Positions 35,211 to 47,901 of a stretch of DNA of 64,000 bases are shown here, piece by piece (within the stretch, counting starts at the first letter, position 1; every line of letters begins with the position of its first letter). Location: assembly GCF_963676685.1 (NCBI RefSeq), contig NC_092349.1, positions 55,193,232 to 55,257,231 on the forward strand, written 5' to 3'. The notes under the pieces are model-generated. The model ran no database searches and was not told the DNA's origin. It saw nothing but the letters and a program-made list of their open reading frames with translations. The translations under genes and the position numbers were made by a program. The stretch comes from Mytilus edulis. Lineage: Eukaryota > Mollusca > Bivalvia > Mytilida > Mytilidae.

Positions 35211-37252
35211 GAAAAAACCCAAATGCACAACAAAACACACAGTAAAACTCAAATCAAAAGAAGTCGGATTTTCATCTGAGAACAGAATAGAAGATGTTAA
35301 GCAAAATGACAATGAGAAACATAAATTAACAAAGATTCTTTACCACTAACAGTTATTGAAATGCAAGCCCAAGACCTGAAATAAACTGACCGAAATCTCA
35401 TGTCTTCATCATATGAAAATAAAACATATTTCCGAAACATAGACCCTACCAAAAAAAAACATCTTTAATGACTTTACAACAGTATCGTCACTTTATCCCT
35501 TAAGAATAAGTTTTCATATGGACTCCTATACATGCTTAATTTTTTTTTTTCGCTATTGGAATTTCCTAAAATGTTTTTTTTTTAATATCGTGAAACAATT
35601 TGTAGTGAGCACTATTCGTAATTTCTTATGTTCAAGCATGGAAGTATTATATTGACAATATAATACTTCCATGGTTTGCGGGACGTAGAAGCAGGGGTTT
35701 CCAGAAACCCCGCTTGTCACAGCCTGTGGTCAAAATCCATTGTTATTCGTAACAATAGATCTATTCAATTTACCCGTGTTTCAAAAATAGAAACTATGAA
35801 TTATAACAATAGAACTTCGGTGTAACACACATGAACATATCATGGTGAAGATAAAGAAAGAAGTTTCGGCAAATCGAAATGTAAACAAAGGGAAAACATT
35901 CTACCTGATCAATTCGATTCAAGATAAGATACCTCCAAGAATTGTTTGTTTATCAATATGTTCTCAGCCATGATTTCTGAGAGGCATTTCAAAATTGGCC
36001 TTCGACACTAAATGCTTAATAGTACGTTTGCCCGTTTAATAGTACTTTTGCCCGCGACGATGCAGTTTGTTTATAAATCACAATGGAAAACACACTACAG
36101 TACATAAACGTATTGTCCTTTAAATAGCTTTAATTTTGCTATGTGAAAAAAAAGACAAATGTCGTATTAATAATGAATAAGTATAAATGTACAGCTAAAT
36201 TTTCAAATTTCTTTAAAAATGTTAAGACAAAAAGTTTAACGATGTGAAAAGCAGCGTCTTCTATATAAAATAAATTTGCAGATTTGGTACTTCTATCACA
36301 CTCACTGGCTACTTATAGAACAATTATAGACATTTTTTCAAATTGGATTGTTTTTTTTTTTTTAAGTTTGGATGTTCCGAAGTGACAAAGTTTTTTCTAT
36401 ATTTTTTTTATAGGAAAGTTTTAACCACGGATTTGACTGAACTTGAAAGTGTTATCTGAAATACACAACAGGTGATCAAATAAAATGATGAAATTCGTGA
36501 ACTTCACGCGGATATCTTTAGAAAACATGCTAATCGAAACAACAGGGGTCTCATGCATCTGTTTGCCTGTATAATACTAGATTTTAACGATTCCAACTAT
36601 CTGATTCATTCGATAAATAAAAGAATACAAAATTCTGCAAATACATGTACAATATAAATGCAAGAAGATTTGGTATGAGTTGGTTTGAGCATATGGTTTG
36701 AGTTCCAATGAGACAGCTCTCCGTAAACTTTACATTAACAGTACAATAATTAAAATAAGTTTCCTTTTTAATACAAATTTTACATAAATGTTCAAGTATA
36801 AAAATATAATATATTTCACGATAGAAACTTCTGAAAGGACGGAGACAAATTAAAATTAATTTTACTTTGTTCTATGCGATTTATTTTTCTAACAGTTAAA
36901 ATGATAAAAGGAGAATGTACATCACACAAGCAATAGACTAGTAAATCAGATGAGCATGTTTAAGTATCAAAATTGTTTAGTTACGGCCGCCTAATTATTT
37001 ATAAACAAACTTTTAAAAAAATATGTAAGAAAATTGCAAAAAAAAAAAAATCATTTTAGATGGGATTTCAATTTTTTTTAATACGCTTCAAGAAAAACAT
37101 CCAAAAGTCTGAGTCAATGTAGTAGTGAAAGATTTTATATTATTAAAAATAATGAAAACTGACGGCTGACGGCAGGACAAAAATATTCTTATGAATTAAA
37201 AGTTAGGTTTCTTTTACTAATTTACTGAATTTTTAAATTCATGATGCAAAAC
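35211..37252. other. AT-rich spacer, no gene seen
   Basis: No coding signal. It contains the perfect palindrome at 35,637, a doubled 'ttaatagtac(g/t)tttgccc' near 36,018, and a decayed Mytilus-type repeat near 36,660 (gaagatttggtatgagttgg). Confidence 0.5.
35637..35673. repeat. 37-bp perfect palindrome
   Basis: catggaagtattatattg and caatataatacttccatg, 18-bp arms around a single A. Every base pairs. Confidence 0.95.
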
Positions 37253-37257
37253 ATTGT

Positions 37258-37790
37258 ATAACGGGGCTTTCTTGTGTGTGTTTTAGGACTATTGTCATTT
37301 TTTCGGATCTACGTATCCGGGATCGTAATCCATGTTGCCCGTTAATATAGGCCGCAAATAAAGGGAACTAGCTATTGTAAAGTTTCTCCGTAAGCTCACT
37401 TAGTACTGTCTATATAACGAAGTCCATTTAATGTTCACATGTTTAATCATATATAAGTGCATGTATATATAATATATATTTGAAGGTTAACAATTATAAC
37501 TTCCAATACACAACGTTACTAAATTCCAGCTCTATTAAACAACATGTTACTTCAAGCTACTACTCCAATATAACTGACCAATACATAAAGTTTCGCACAA
37601 GATCGAGCTATAAACATGTTCTTAATTTATGTAAGGCATTGATTAATGGTCTTAGATTATTTGGATAAACTATTGCAGTTCAACTGTGCAACTAATGTAT
37701 CGTATAAAGTGTCACATTAAACAAGATGAAAGATCATTAAACTGATTAAGAACTGACCATCAAATCTTTAATGTAAATGACCACGCCACA
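37258..37790 (-). repeat. 3' LTR
   Basis: The 533-base terminal direct repeat, 3' LTR in the inferred - orientation. The 62-codon ORF inside it recurs unchanged in the other LTR and has no recognisable product. Confidence 0.85.
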
Positions 37791-39166
37791 TCACTCCCCG
37801 CTAAACAAAATTCGTTTTCACTCGAATTAAAAAAAAATCATACCAAAAATATTATATAAGTAAAAAATAAGGGGAGGCAATGTGAACATTAAAAAATAAA
37901 CTTTTTCTTTGACTAAAACTACTTAAAAAAATCTAAACTAATAATAATGAAAAAAAAAAATAATGATAATTGCTATACCATGTAATTTATCAATTTACGT
38001 TGTGAATAGTTGTGGAAAACTTGCAAAAAGATTAATCTTAAAATCTAAATTAACAATTATCCTTTCAACTTCAAACTCTTGATATTTATAACTACAAAAG
38101 AGGCACTAAACAAAAATCATAAAAATATATAACACAAGTTTGACAATTATTAATCTATTCAAATACATTATGGTAAGGTCTTTCCGGAATTTTGACCGTT
38201 AATCCAAGCGTAAACAAAATGATAAAATAATTAAAAGCATTAATTAAAATCAACTAATCATTATCTCTGGGCAATCCAATACAGAAAATCAGCATCTCAT
38301 TAGCTGCAATTTTCACTTCTATGTGACCGTATCACCATAGAACTACCAACACTGTAAATCATCTTCACATGGACACTCCCATGAACCTCCAACTAGTATA
38401 AGCAACCCTTCTCGGTTAACTTAACTACACCCAATACGCCCACTCTCGTAATAACAAGGGATTAAAAACTAGCTTAATCAAACATGTGTAAACAAAATAA
38501 AATGAAAATAAAAATATATAATAAAATACTAAACCTAGGCATACTACATTCTGAATGGATAAAACATTTATGAAAACTTAAAGTTATTTACAAACATGAA
38601 AATATTGTCCACATGCCTTCTTCGGTTTGAACGTGCGGAGCCACTTCTTCGAATCTTTCATCAGGAACTTGTCATTTATAACGGTTCTTTGCCGGTTTCG
38701 GATCGACGGATACGCCAGTCCACTCTGTTATTTACATTGTACATATATACATTGTTACCAACACAAAAGTTTCGATATACAAGTTACTGCTAGTTTTTGT
38801 CACATCTCAGAGTCATCTCGGGTTTCTATTCATCAAAAATTCTCACAGGCGTTCTTCTAATGTTCTTCAAAGTTCGAGGATAATGCGTTTCCATAAAACC
38901 AAGGAAACAAAATGACTGACACAAAAGTTTACAAATATTTACAGCAAGTCACTTACATTAATATGTATACAAAGTCATCCTAACTCAATTCTCCGTGGCA
39001 TACATTTCTCACTTCAGTTATCCTATAGTTTCTCTTGAACGGAAGCCCAAATTGCTTCTGTTTTCGGCACACGCCAAAACACATGTTAACTTTGTAATTC
39101 GTCCAGATTTCAGACACATCATAACTCCGGTTACTGACATATTGACCACGGGTACCTCCACCAGAT

Positions 39167-39699
39167 ATAACGGGGCTTTCTTGTGTGTGTTTTAGGAACT
39201 ATTTCATTTTTTCGGATCTACGTATCCGGGATCGTAATCCATGTTGCCCGTTAATATAGGCCGCAAATAAAGGGAACTAGCTATTGTAAAGTTTCTCCGT
39301 AAGCTCACTTAGTACTGTCTATATAACGAAGTCCATTTAATGTTCACATGTTTAATCATATATAAGTGCATGTATATATAATATATATTTGAAGGTTAAC
39401 AATTATAACTTCCAATACACAACGTTACTAAATTCCAGCTCTATTAAACAACATGTTACTTCAAGCTACTACTCCAATATAACTGACCAATACATAAAGT
39501 TTCGCACAAGATCGAGCTATAAACATGTTCTTAATTTATGTAAGGCATTGATTAATGGTCTTAGATTATTTGGATAAACTATTGCAGTTCAACTGTGCAA
39601 CTAATGTATCGTATAAAGTGTCACATTAAACAAGATGAAAGATCATTAAACTGATTAAGAACTGACCATCAAATCTTTAATGTAAATGACCACGCCACA
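39167..39699 (-). repeat. 5' LTR
   Basis: Terminal direct repeat nearly identical to the other LTR; 5' LTR in the inferred - orientation. It would carry the promoter. Confidence 0.85.
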
Positions 39700-39704
39700 A
39701 TTGT

Positions 39705-41390
39705 ATTAAATGTATAAATATTTTATGTACAAATAGATTAAACTTTGTTTTGTAACTTGTGAGCGATTTACTTGGTAGGACCTGGGAACAGTATATCTAA
39801 TATCATACGTTCATGGACTTAGAATTTTTTTCGCAATCTTCAAACAATGACAATAACTCCAGTTTTGGATAAAAAAAAGGCCCCGTTTTATTAAATTTTC
39901 TAAAATACCAAATATATACCATTGGAAAGATTATAAAGCAAAGAATATATATTTATGCCAATGAATTTATTTGTAAAAATAGTGAAAGATGTAATCATAT
40001 ATGATAATAGTTGCGTATTATGATCAACTACTTTATGAATTACAAATGACATTTTTGTATAAAATTTATTGATTAAGATAAATAAATAACTGGAACAATT
40101 TTCGACAAAAAAAACCCCCATCGAAATGCAAATTAATGTTATTGTATCTTTCAATGGAATTATTTCCAACGGAATAATGCATCTTTAAGACCAAGAATGA
40201 ATCACACCAACCGAAAACGGCAGGCGCCGGCTGCATACTCTTTTTTGATTATTATTTTTCTTTAATTTAAACAATGTGTTATCTTATCTCATACTATAGA
40301 TAGTGAATAAATAAACATATTATAAATTACAATTAATCTGAAATTATACACCTGCATTGAACTTTTAAAGACCATATAGGCATAGAAAAATGAGAAACTT
40401 GCAGATGTAAACATTCTGGAGTCGGCTTTTTTATTTTTATATTCCTCCTGTAAATAAGAGTTCCGTTTCTGTTGGTTTAAATGTCCCGTCAGCGTCACAT
40501 ATTCTGATTCATTGTCTATAATTATGTAATTAAGTGTTTTATAATCAAGTTGTAACATTTCTATCGAATTAAATTTTATTTCATGTCATTTGATTTCCGA
40601 AGGTTACACAAATCTCCACACATATCAGAAATGTCCTCGAACATGACGTAGTTATCTTTTCCAGACCTTTGGGTTCTTTTTGATGCAATATCAAATACCC
40701 GATCACATATTTCCGGTCCTTTTCTCCAACCGGAACTAGCAGGATAGCAAGTCATAGAACAACCAAGAAAACACGAAACTTTTCCTTAAATTAAAAAAAG
40801 AATGATTAATTACTCAAAATAATGTATCACAACTTTACTTGTATAATAAATGTAAATATTTTATTTTCAATTATAATATGATTGCTTAAATAAAGTAAAT
40901 CTTTTCTTTTTATTGGAATGAATGCATCTTTTATTCTCATAAACTAAATACAAAGTTACAGAGAATGTTACATATATATAATATACATAAATTTAATACA
41001 CGTGAAATACTACATATAAGTTGCATAGTTTAACTGGGAGGACATACTTTCACATAAAATAATTTTAATAAATTTAGTTTTTCTAATTGTACAGTATTTG
41101 TAGAATTTAATAAAACATAAAATTTTATGGATTTTAAATTCCAAAAAAAACAAAACAAAACAGATAAAAATCAAAATTACTAAAACTTTCAGGGTAGAAT
41201 GTCAAGGAAAAAAACCACCTGGATTGAAAGAGAGGCGAATGATACCATAGGAACATTAAAACTCATTTATATTTTTGCGGATTACGCTGTCATTCTAACT
41301 CCTATTGTTTTCGAAATAAAGGCAAAGCACATTCGAAATATTGGAAACGGGTAATATTTCAGGGGAAATAGCTCAAAAACAGGAGTGGTG
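39705..41390. other. AT-rich spacer, no gene seen
   Basis: No recognisable gene. Two antisense ORFs of 89 codons (near 39,900 and 40,289) show no domain and fit chance in AT-rich DNA. Confidence 0.45.
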
Positions 41391-41391
41391 T

Positions 41392-42021
41392 TTTCGAAGC
41401 TATCTTAGGAATAGGACGTGTTCTAAGACCATATACCGGCACATCTTTGTCCTTAGTCATGTTCTCGAAACTCTCTTAAAGTAGAATGTAACGCATTTCC
41501 GTCCAACTTTAGGACAACACATAAGTTGTCTTAAGATAATTCCATCTTCATTCCGCCTATGTAAAGTTGGATTTCGACGTTTGCTGATAAATTTTACGTG
41601 AAGATGAACATGAAACATGATGAAACTAACCATTGGTTATTTGCTCGTATATAAAGAAATTGTGCATGATTGTAAACTTTGAACTTCGTGTTTCACGAAT
41701 TACTACAAATCAATTATCATGTCAAAACAAACTGTTTTCCAGTTAAAACATTACAATGCATTTTGTTATTTTTTTATAAATACATTTGAAATCATGCTCG
41801 TTGGTTTTTTTTTATATAAAATTCGTAAACAATTTTATTAATTGGTTTCTTGCACTTCTTGGCACTTAGGATATGTTTAGGACGCCCTAACATAAGATTC
41901 GTCTGAAATAGCTTCGATACACAACTTAAAGAGTGTCATAAACTGATCCTAAGTCCATCCTAAAATTGGTCTTAGAATGTGTCTTAGGACGAATCTTGCG
42001 ATATTTCGAGAACACCACCCC
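41392..42021. mobile_element. Foldback/MITE-like element, GGRGTGGTGTTYTCGAA ends
   Basis: The left end ggagtggtgttttcgaagct and the inverted right end (ggggtggtgttctcgaaata read inward) match. Inside, 'ctaagacc', 'cttagga' and related words recur in both orientations, giving longer imperfect arms. There is no ORF of note. I could not identify a clear target-site duplication, so the superfamily is unassigned. Confidence 0.75.
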
Positions 42022-42798
42022 AGATCTATATATTTTCGAATATTTTCAAGGTTAATTGATCCTGACCTGTTGATCATTTCTGCCATTTTGAGCCCTATGT
42101 TCTTTTTGCCATGTTTTTATCAACTTAGAAATTAAATTCATAAGATTTATCTTTTATATTCTATAAATGAAGCAAACAAGATAATTGATTTCATTCCATT
42201 GAGTAACTTCAGCTAAGGTAGAAGATTTTTTTAACAGTTTACGGACGACGGACAACGGACAGACAGATAAACTGATGGAAAAACTCACATGTCTGTTAAT
42301 CAACTTAGAATAAAATCATATACTTTATCTTGTATATCCAATAAGGCTATTAATGAAACAAAGAATTTTTTATTCAGTAACTATATGTACCTTCGTTATT
42401 CATCAGAACCAAAACCCCCACAAAGATCAAGACAAAAATCTCACACCCTGAACATTCCATGATTCTGCAATACAAACAAATTTAATTTTTACTATATGAG
42501 CAATATATATACACATTTAGCAAAGGCAGAGAACATTTAATCAAACCATTCTTTCGCAAACCGCATTACTCACGATAGCTCTAAGACAAGTATGTGAAAA
42601 TAAAATTAGGAAATAAAAACTCAAACGTTTATCGAGCAGCGCTCGCGGATAACACACGTCTATGACTAATATAGTCTAGAAACATAAATTACATATGCAA
42701 TTTAAGTTCACAAAATAACAAACACAGAATACTTCAAGGGAAGGACAAAAAAGCGATCAACGCTGACTAACTTAGTTATAGGAATTATAAGCAGTTCC
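42022..42798. other. AT-rich spacer, no gene seen
   Basis: No coding signal beyond chance ORFs. Confidence 0.45.
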
Positions 42799-42958
42799 CA
42801 GTGGCAGATCCAGAAATTTTCATAAGTGGGGGCCCACTGGCTGCCTAAGAGGGGGCCGCTCCCGTCACGCTTCAGTGATTCCCTATATAACCAACCATAA
42901 TTTTTCAACAAAAGGGGGGCCCGGGCCCCCTGCCCCCCCCCCCCTAAATCCGCCTCTG
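42799..42958. mobile_element. 160-bp MITE, CAGTGGCAG copy
   Basis: Starts cagtggcagatccag, ends taaatccgcctctg, exactly the length of the copy at 3883. The interior is rich in G and C runs. The flanking pentamers (gttcc/atccc) match only partly, fitting an older insertion. Confidence 0.75.
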
Positions 42959-43231
42959 ATCCCTGATGCACTATGCATGGTCAATCGTGTTGCTTATATA
43001 TTGTTTGAATTTGATGACAGGCTGCTTTTAGTGATACATTGTATGTTGTGAACGAATACAAGAGGCGATCTGAATTCATCCACTGAAAACGTATACAAAA
43101 AATGAAATACATCAAAGTGGTAAGTTCCAATTTTATATATCTTTATTTACCAAAGTCATAACAACTATAGGCATACAACATATAAACTACACAAGTATAC
43201 ATAGATAGCAGAAGGTAATGTGTTTAACATA

Positions 43232-45760
43232 TTACATCATGTTAGATCTTAATTTTTGTGCACGAAATATAAATTTACCCAAATTACATAATTCTTTAAG
43301 ATTATTAGAACTCATTAATTGTATATATTTATACATAGAAGGTTTTCTCCAATAATATGGTTTTATAAAATAAGATCTAAGACCTTGATAAGTAGGACAT
43401 TTCAAAATAAAATGCATCTCATCTTCAATGTCGTCTTTACAAAAACTACATAGTCTATTACTTCTTGGAATTGCAGAATAGCGACCACATTCTATAGCTA
43501 GATCATGACTACTAAGTCTTATTTTGGTAATACATGTCTTATAAATAACTGGTATTGGTTTACATAAATAATTTTGTAAACAAAAATTATGAACCATATA
43601 TCTATAACTTGTACATTTAACTAAATTATTCATTTGGCTGTCAAAATCTTGCTTCATACAATCAAACAGGCGTTGTTTAATTATCAAGTAAAAACTACTG
43701 GAGAGCTTACTATCTAAAAATAAACCTTGATTATACCAAATATCACCTAAACCTATACTGAGCAACTCATTTTTAATAAAATACAACCAATTTGTCTTAT
43801 TATTTGGACATTTTTGTAAATCGTCATATAAAAAACAGTAACAGTTTTTCAAAATACAGTTTGTAGTACATAACAGCTTAAACCAGTATTTAAAAATTCG
43901 ACATTTTCTGGTGTGCAATAATGGTAATCTACCTAGCTCATAGTACACCATGACATTACTAGTAGAGCTTTTTACTTTCATAATATTTTTACAATAGCCC
44001 AGATGTATCCTTTCTATAGCTGGTGCCTTGTGAGCACCCCAAATTTCACAACCATAACAAAGTACACTGTTTATATAAGTATCAAAAAGTGAAAGTAGAG
44101 TTACAAAATTCAAATATATATCCTTTACATTTCTCCTTAAGGCAAACACAGCTTTTCTACCCTGTTCTGAGAGTTTCTGCTGTAACACATTATATTTACC
44201 ATTAAAATTCAACAAAATACCAAGATAACTAAACTTATCTACAACTTCTATTTCCTGGTTATTATAATACCATTTTTCATTGCCATGTATTTTTCCACCC
44301 TTTCTAAAAACAACAATTTTCGTTTTTGCTATATTCACACTAAGTGACCATTTAGAGGTATAATCATACAAAGTATCAAGTAACGTTTGTAATCCAGATA
44401 CAGTTTCTGAAAAAATAACCATATCGTCAGCGTACATTAGTAAAAATAAATTTAGTTCCTTCATCTCATAAGGAATAGAGTCACTATTTATAAAAGCCAT
44501 TTCACAATCATTGACATACATAGAAAAAAATATCGGTGATAATACTTCACCTTGCATCAAACCTACTTCATTAGTAAAATAATCAGAATTGAACCCATCA
44601 ACACTTACACAAGAAGTGACATTAGAATACATAGCTTTGATAACCATTAAAAATTTACCTTGTATACCAATTTTTGATAGTTTATACCATAACATATATC
44701 TTTGAACAGTGTCAAAAGCTTTCGTGTAGTCTACAAAACAACAATACAAACGATTTTTGGCTGATAAAGATTTGAAAATTAATGATGTAAGAGCAAAAAT
44801 AGCATCTACTGTACCCAGACCGGGGCGAAAGCCGAACTGGGCATCGGTCACAATATCAAATGTTTCCAACCAGTCTATTAAACGTTGATTAAGAACGGAC
44901 GTAAATAACTTTCCAAAATTACTGACTAAACTAATCCCTCTGTAGTTGTTCGGATCAAGCACATTACCCTTCTTGAATATAGGTATAAGTATGGCTTTTG
45001 CCCAATCCGTAGGGAAAATTCCGGACTGTAAAATTCCATTAAAAATGTACAGTAATACAGGCATCAACACATCTTTGTATTCAATAAAATATTCGTTAAG
45101 AATTCCATCAACTCCATGACTTTTGTCACGTTTAAGGTTACGAATAGCTTTCAAAATGTCATTTTCTGTAATTTCTCTATCAAGTTCCTCATATACGCAT
45201 TCACCATCAGTGTTATTAAATTGGCTGTTGTCCAGTACAGCATCTGTGTCTGATGAGCACAATGACTTAAAATGTTCATGGAACAACTTTAATGGTACAG
45301 CATGTTTAGGAGACGCTTTTCTTTTAAATTTCTTGTAAAATAATTTAGGGTTTGTAAGTCTCATTATGTCTAGCATGTTTCCTTCAGTGCGCATATACTC
45401 TTGTTTCAAGCGACGTTCTAGTGTTTTATAGTCCTTTTTCGCTCGGATTAAATTACTATGGTTTAGTTGCGATTTTAGTCTATTAAATATATTTAAACAG
45501 TTTATATAGCGGCGATGAAGGTCTTTACACTGGGCGTTGAACCAAGGTTTATCATCACAAATGTTAGATCTGCAAGATTTAAAATTGATTGTCCTCTTTT
45601 TAAAAAATGGTGCCATAATGTCATTTAACGTACTAGTGAATTCGTCCAACGAATTGTCGAGTAATTGCTGCCCATCAAAGTCAATCCGTTCACGACACAT
45701 ATTTATCTTTTCCATATTATTCAGTAAACAATCTCTACATTGTTCTTTTAATTCATCATT
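43232..45760 (-). CDS. LINE ORF2, reverse transcriptase part (827 aa open)
   Basis: This copies element RNA into DNA at a nicked target. Counting from the ATG at 45,715: NYRGISLVS at about 258-265, FGFRPGLGTVDA at 294-305, motif A CFVDYTKAFDTV near 326-337, motif B GLMQGEVLSP near 385-394, motif C YADD at 428-431 with both aspartates, and a C-terminal zinc knuckle CSFC..HFILKC near 755. All expected RT landmarks are present and the frame is open to its stop. The true protein begins upstream in the endonuclease; a TAG at 45,761-45,763 separates the two in the same frame, so the ATG at 45,715 is only the first one after the break. Could still give an RT polypeptide if translated. Confidence 0.88.
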   Translation of the reverse strand, partial: NDELKEQCRDCLLNNMEKINMCRERIDFDGQQLLDNSLDEFTSTLNDIMAPFFKKRTINFKSCRSNICDDKPWFNAQCKDLHRRYINCLNIFNRLKSQLNHSNLIRAKKDYKTLERRLKQEYMRTEGNMLDIMRLTNPKLFYKKFKRKASPKHAVPLKLFHEHFKSLCSSDTDAVLDNSQFNNTDGECVYEELDREITENDILKAIRNLKRDKSHGVDGILNEYFIEYKDVLMPVLLYIFNGILQSGIFPTDWAKAILIPIFKKGNVLDPNNYRGISLVSNFGKLFTSVLNQRLIDWLETFDIVTDAQFGFRPGLGTVDAIFALTSLIFKSLSAKNRLYCCFVDYTKAFDTVQRYMLWYKLSKIGIQGKFLMVIKAMYSNVTSCVSVDGFNSDYFTNEVGLMQGEVLSPIFFSMYVNDCEMAFINSDSIPYEMKELNLFLLMYADDMVIFSETVSGLQTLLDTLYDYTSKWSLSVNIAKTKIVVFRKGGKIHGNEKWYYNNQEIEVVDKFSYLGILLNFNGKYNVLQQKLSEQGRKAVFALRRNVKDIYLNFVTLLSLFDTYINSVLCYGCEIWGAHKAPAIERIHLGYCKNIMKVKSSTSNVMVYYELGRLPLLHTRKCRIFKYWFKLLCTTNCILKNCYCFLYDDLQKCPNNKTNWLYFIKNELLSIGLGDIWYNQGLFLDSKLSSSFYLIIKQRLFDCMKQDFDSQMNNLVKCTSYRYMVHNFCLQNYLCKPIPVIYKTCITKIRLSSHDLAIECGRYSAIPRSNRLCSFCKDDIEDEMHFILKCPTYQGLRSYFIKPYYWRKPSMYKYIQLMSSNNLKELCNLGKFIFRAQKLRSNMM

Positions 45761-46692
45761 CTATTTAAATTTGTCCTGCGACACTAGTTTCTCTCTGTTT
45801 TCATCATCCGGGAACCGAGTTGAATTTTGTTTGTTACACAGTAATGAAAGTTGTATATGTAGAAATGCGTGGTAGGAAAAAGTTGTAAAATTAGACACAA
45901 TAAGTTGACGCACTATCGGGAAAAGTGACACTGGGACTAATAGGTAGTCTATAACGCTCATTCCATTTGCACCACAAAATGTAAAATCATTCGAAAAACC
46001 ATTTTTATGCCGGCCATTTAATATTCTCAAACCCGAGGCTTTACATAGCGAGATAAGTTTTGGACCATAGCAGTTTGTATTGTTGTCCGGATTATTTCTT
46101 ACATTGAGTTCTATATCAGCAGAATAATCAAAAATATCATCAAGTCTATTCCTTATAGTAATATGAATACTATCGTTACTCACAAAATCATCTATTGCCC
46201 CAGTTCGACTGTTTGTATCACCCAAAAGTATAACATCACCAAGTGAAGAGTAAAGTTCAATGCTATTTTCTAAATCAACAAATAAATCACAATTATAAAG
46301 TTTATAAAAATTTGATCTGACAGGGGGGGTATATAAACGCAGGCAATAAATAAGTTTTTATCACTTGTAACAATATCCTTTTCAATATTCAACCATATAA
46401 TTGTATCATGAATACATGTTTCGATAGAAATTTTATTAGAAAAACACTCTTTTATTAAAATTACAATACCTCCTCCTTGAATAGATTTAGACTTGCGTCT
46501 AGCATACAAAAAACAATCATAACCAGGAATAGACAAACTAAAATCATTTTTAAACCAACATTCTGTAAGAAAAACTATATCATATGTGCAAATAAAATTC
46601 AAAAATGCAATGTTATCAAGTTTATTTTGAATACCACCATTCACGTTCCAAGAAATTACTTTCAAATTGTCACAGTTTTTTGAATGAGACAC
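45761..46692 (-). pseudogene. LINE ORF2, AP-type endonuclease part
   Basis: This is the exonuclease-endonuclease-phosphatase domain that nicks the target. N-terminal SWNVNGG, DIVFLTECW with the metal-binding Glu, GGGIVILI and CVYIPP lie in the upstream ORF (46,692-46,270). LGDTNSRTG-like residues and SVIDYLLV lie in the downstream ORF (to 45,761). The halves are split by a one-base change in a run of seven C (plus-strand G at about 46,322-46,328), possibly a sequencing error. The final catalytic SDH motif reads SYH, so the Asp is lost. A TAG ends it before the RT. Confidence 0.82.
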
Positions 46693-46710
46693 AAAACCTC
46701 CAACGCTATC

Positions 46711-47901
46711 CTAGTCTTCTTTAGTAGTAGCCTGCTTCTCGTCAGTTTGATGAGTTGTCTTGTCAGTACATATATCTACCTCGATCTTCTCATTCGGTAT
46801 CTGAGTTTCCATTTTCGGTAAGAATTGTTTGTGCTTAATCTGATCGAAAAGCTCGTTATTTATATACAGTTTATCTCTGATCATCACTGCTTTAGCTTGT
46901 TGAGCACGAGCCTCTCTTTGAATTGGGAGCAATTGTTTTCTTTTAGCGAGCACATCTGGTGTATACTGTACACTGAGACCGAACGGAGAGCTCTTCAATT
47001 TGTAAGCACTTCACTACCTCACGCTGTTTAAAATTGTCAAAAGTTGCAATTATTGGCCTTGGCTTGAATTTGCTATTCATACGTCGAACACTGCGGAAAT
47101 TGATATTTGTTTTAACATCCATTTCATCGCGAACAAAACCACTCAGCAGATTTTGGACATCCTCACCTGGCATGTCCACAATACCGTAGAATATTAGATT
47201 GTTTTTTGTAGCCTCATATTGCAAATCAGACACGGTTGACTTTAACTCGCTGTTTTGTTTATGTATTTCAGCTATTTCTTTCTTTAATTTCGACCCCTTT
47301 CCTGGACTACCAGAACCCCCAGATGCCTGTGCAATCCACAAATTATCCTTTTCTGCATTTAATTCGTCAAGTTTGATATTAAAACTGTCACACGTATTAT
47401 TTAATTCAGATACTTGAGAAGTGAGTTTTTTAACATCAGATTCGGATGTTTTTACCCTGGTGAATAGACTATCAACTGCCTCACAAAGACCGTCAAATTT
47501 ATCCAGTTTTTTATCCATACTTTCAAGTTTGCTCAATCTAGAATCAATAGAACTGATGCTGTACATAATATGACTGAGAATACTACTATCCGCAACGGGC
47601 GGTGTATATTGGCTAAAATGCACAGGTTGGGGTCCAGAAAAAGGGGGAGGGTACGGATACGGATATGGTGTGCTGCTTTGCTGTTTTTGGTTTTGTATGA
47701 AATTGTCAGGTGTCATCTGGGCCGAAATATTTCCTTGTTCACTATAATCGACTGAATTACTAGCCTTTTGTTGTTTATTTTGTTTTTTATTTGATTTCTT
47801 GTATGGCTGTTTGGAAGTAAATCGAACGAAGAATCGGTATTCTGTGACGAATCCATAAGCTTGCGTTTTGTGCTTGGTCTCGTCTTCTTCCTAGTCATCA
47901 T
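46711..47901 (-). pseudogene. LINE ORF1 (coiled coil, RRM-like, L1 ORF1p type)
   Basis: An RNA-binding chaperone of L1-like elements. The N-terminus (from the ATG at 47,901) is basic. After a frameshift near 47,770 comes a proline/tyrosine-rich stretch, then heptad-like leucines (about 47,580-47,250) forming a coiled coil, the RRM landmark NNLIFYGI, and, after a second frameshift near 47,000, the C-terminal YTPDVLAKRKQLLPI and KAVMIRDKLYI landmarks of L1 ORF1p. Both frameshifts are one base or equivalent. Confidence 0.78.

Larger units (their letters stand above)
37258..39699 (-). mobile_element. Compact non-autonomous LTR retrotransposon
   Basis: Two 533-base direct repeats (37,258-37,790 and 39,167-39,699) bound a 1,376-base interior. 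They differ only around 'aggactattgtc' versus 'aggaactatttc'. attgt is duplicated at both outer edges (37,253-37,257 and 39,700-39,704). On the - strand the LTR opens TGTGGCGTGG, the interior starts two to four bases after the 5' LTR with TGGTGGAGGTACC (primer-binding-site-like), and GCGGGGAGTGA (polypurine-tract-like) precedes the 3' LTR. I find no gag or pol, so it resembles a TRIM/LARD-type or internally deleted element moved in trans. Gypsy-type elements make 5-bp duplications. Confidence 0.88.

Noticed and set aside
37480..39577. Two identical 62-codon ORFs
   Set aside because: They are the same sequence in two LTR copies, with no gag or pol similarity.
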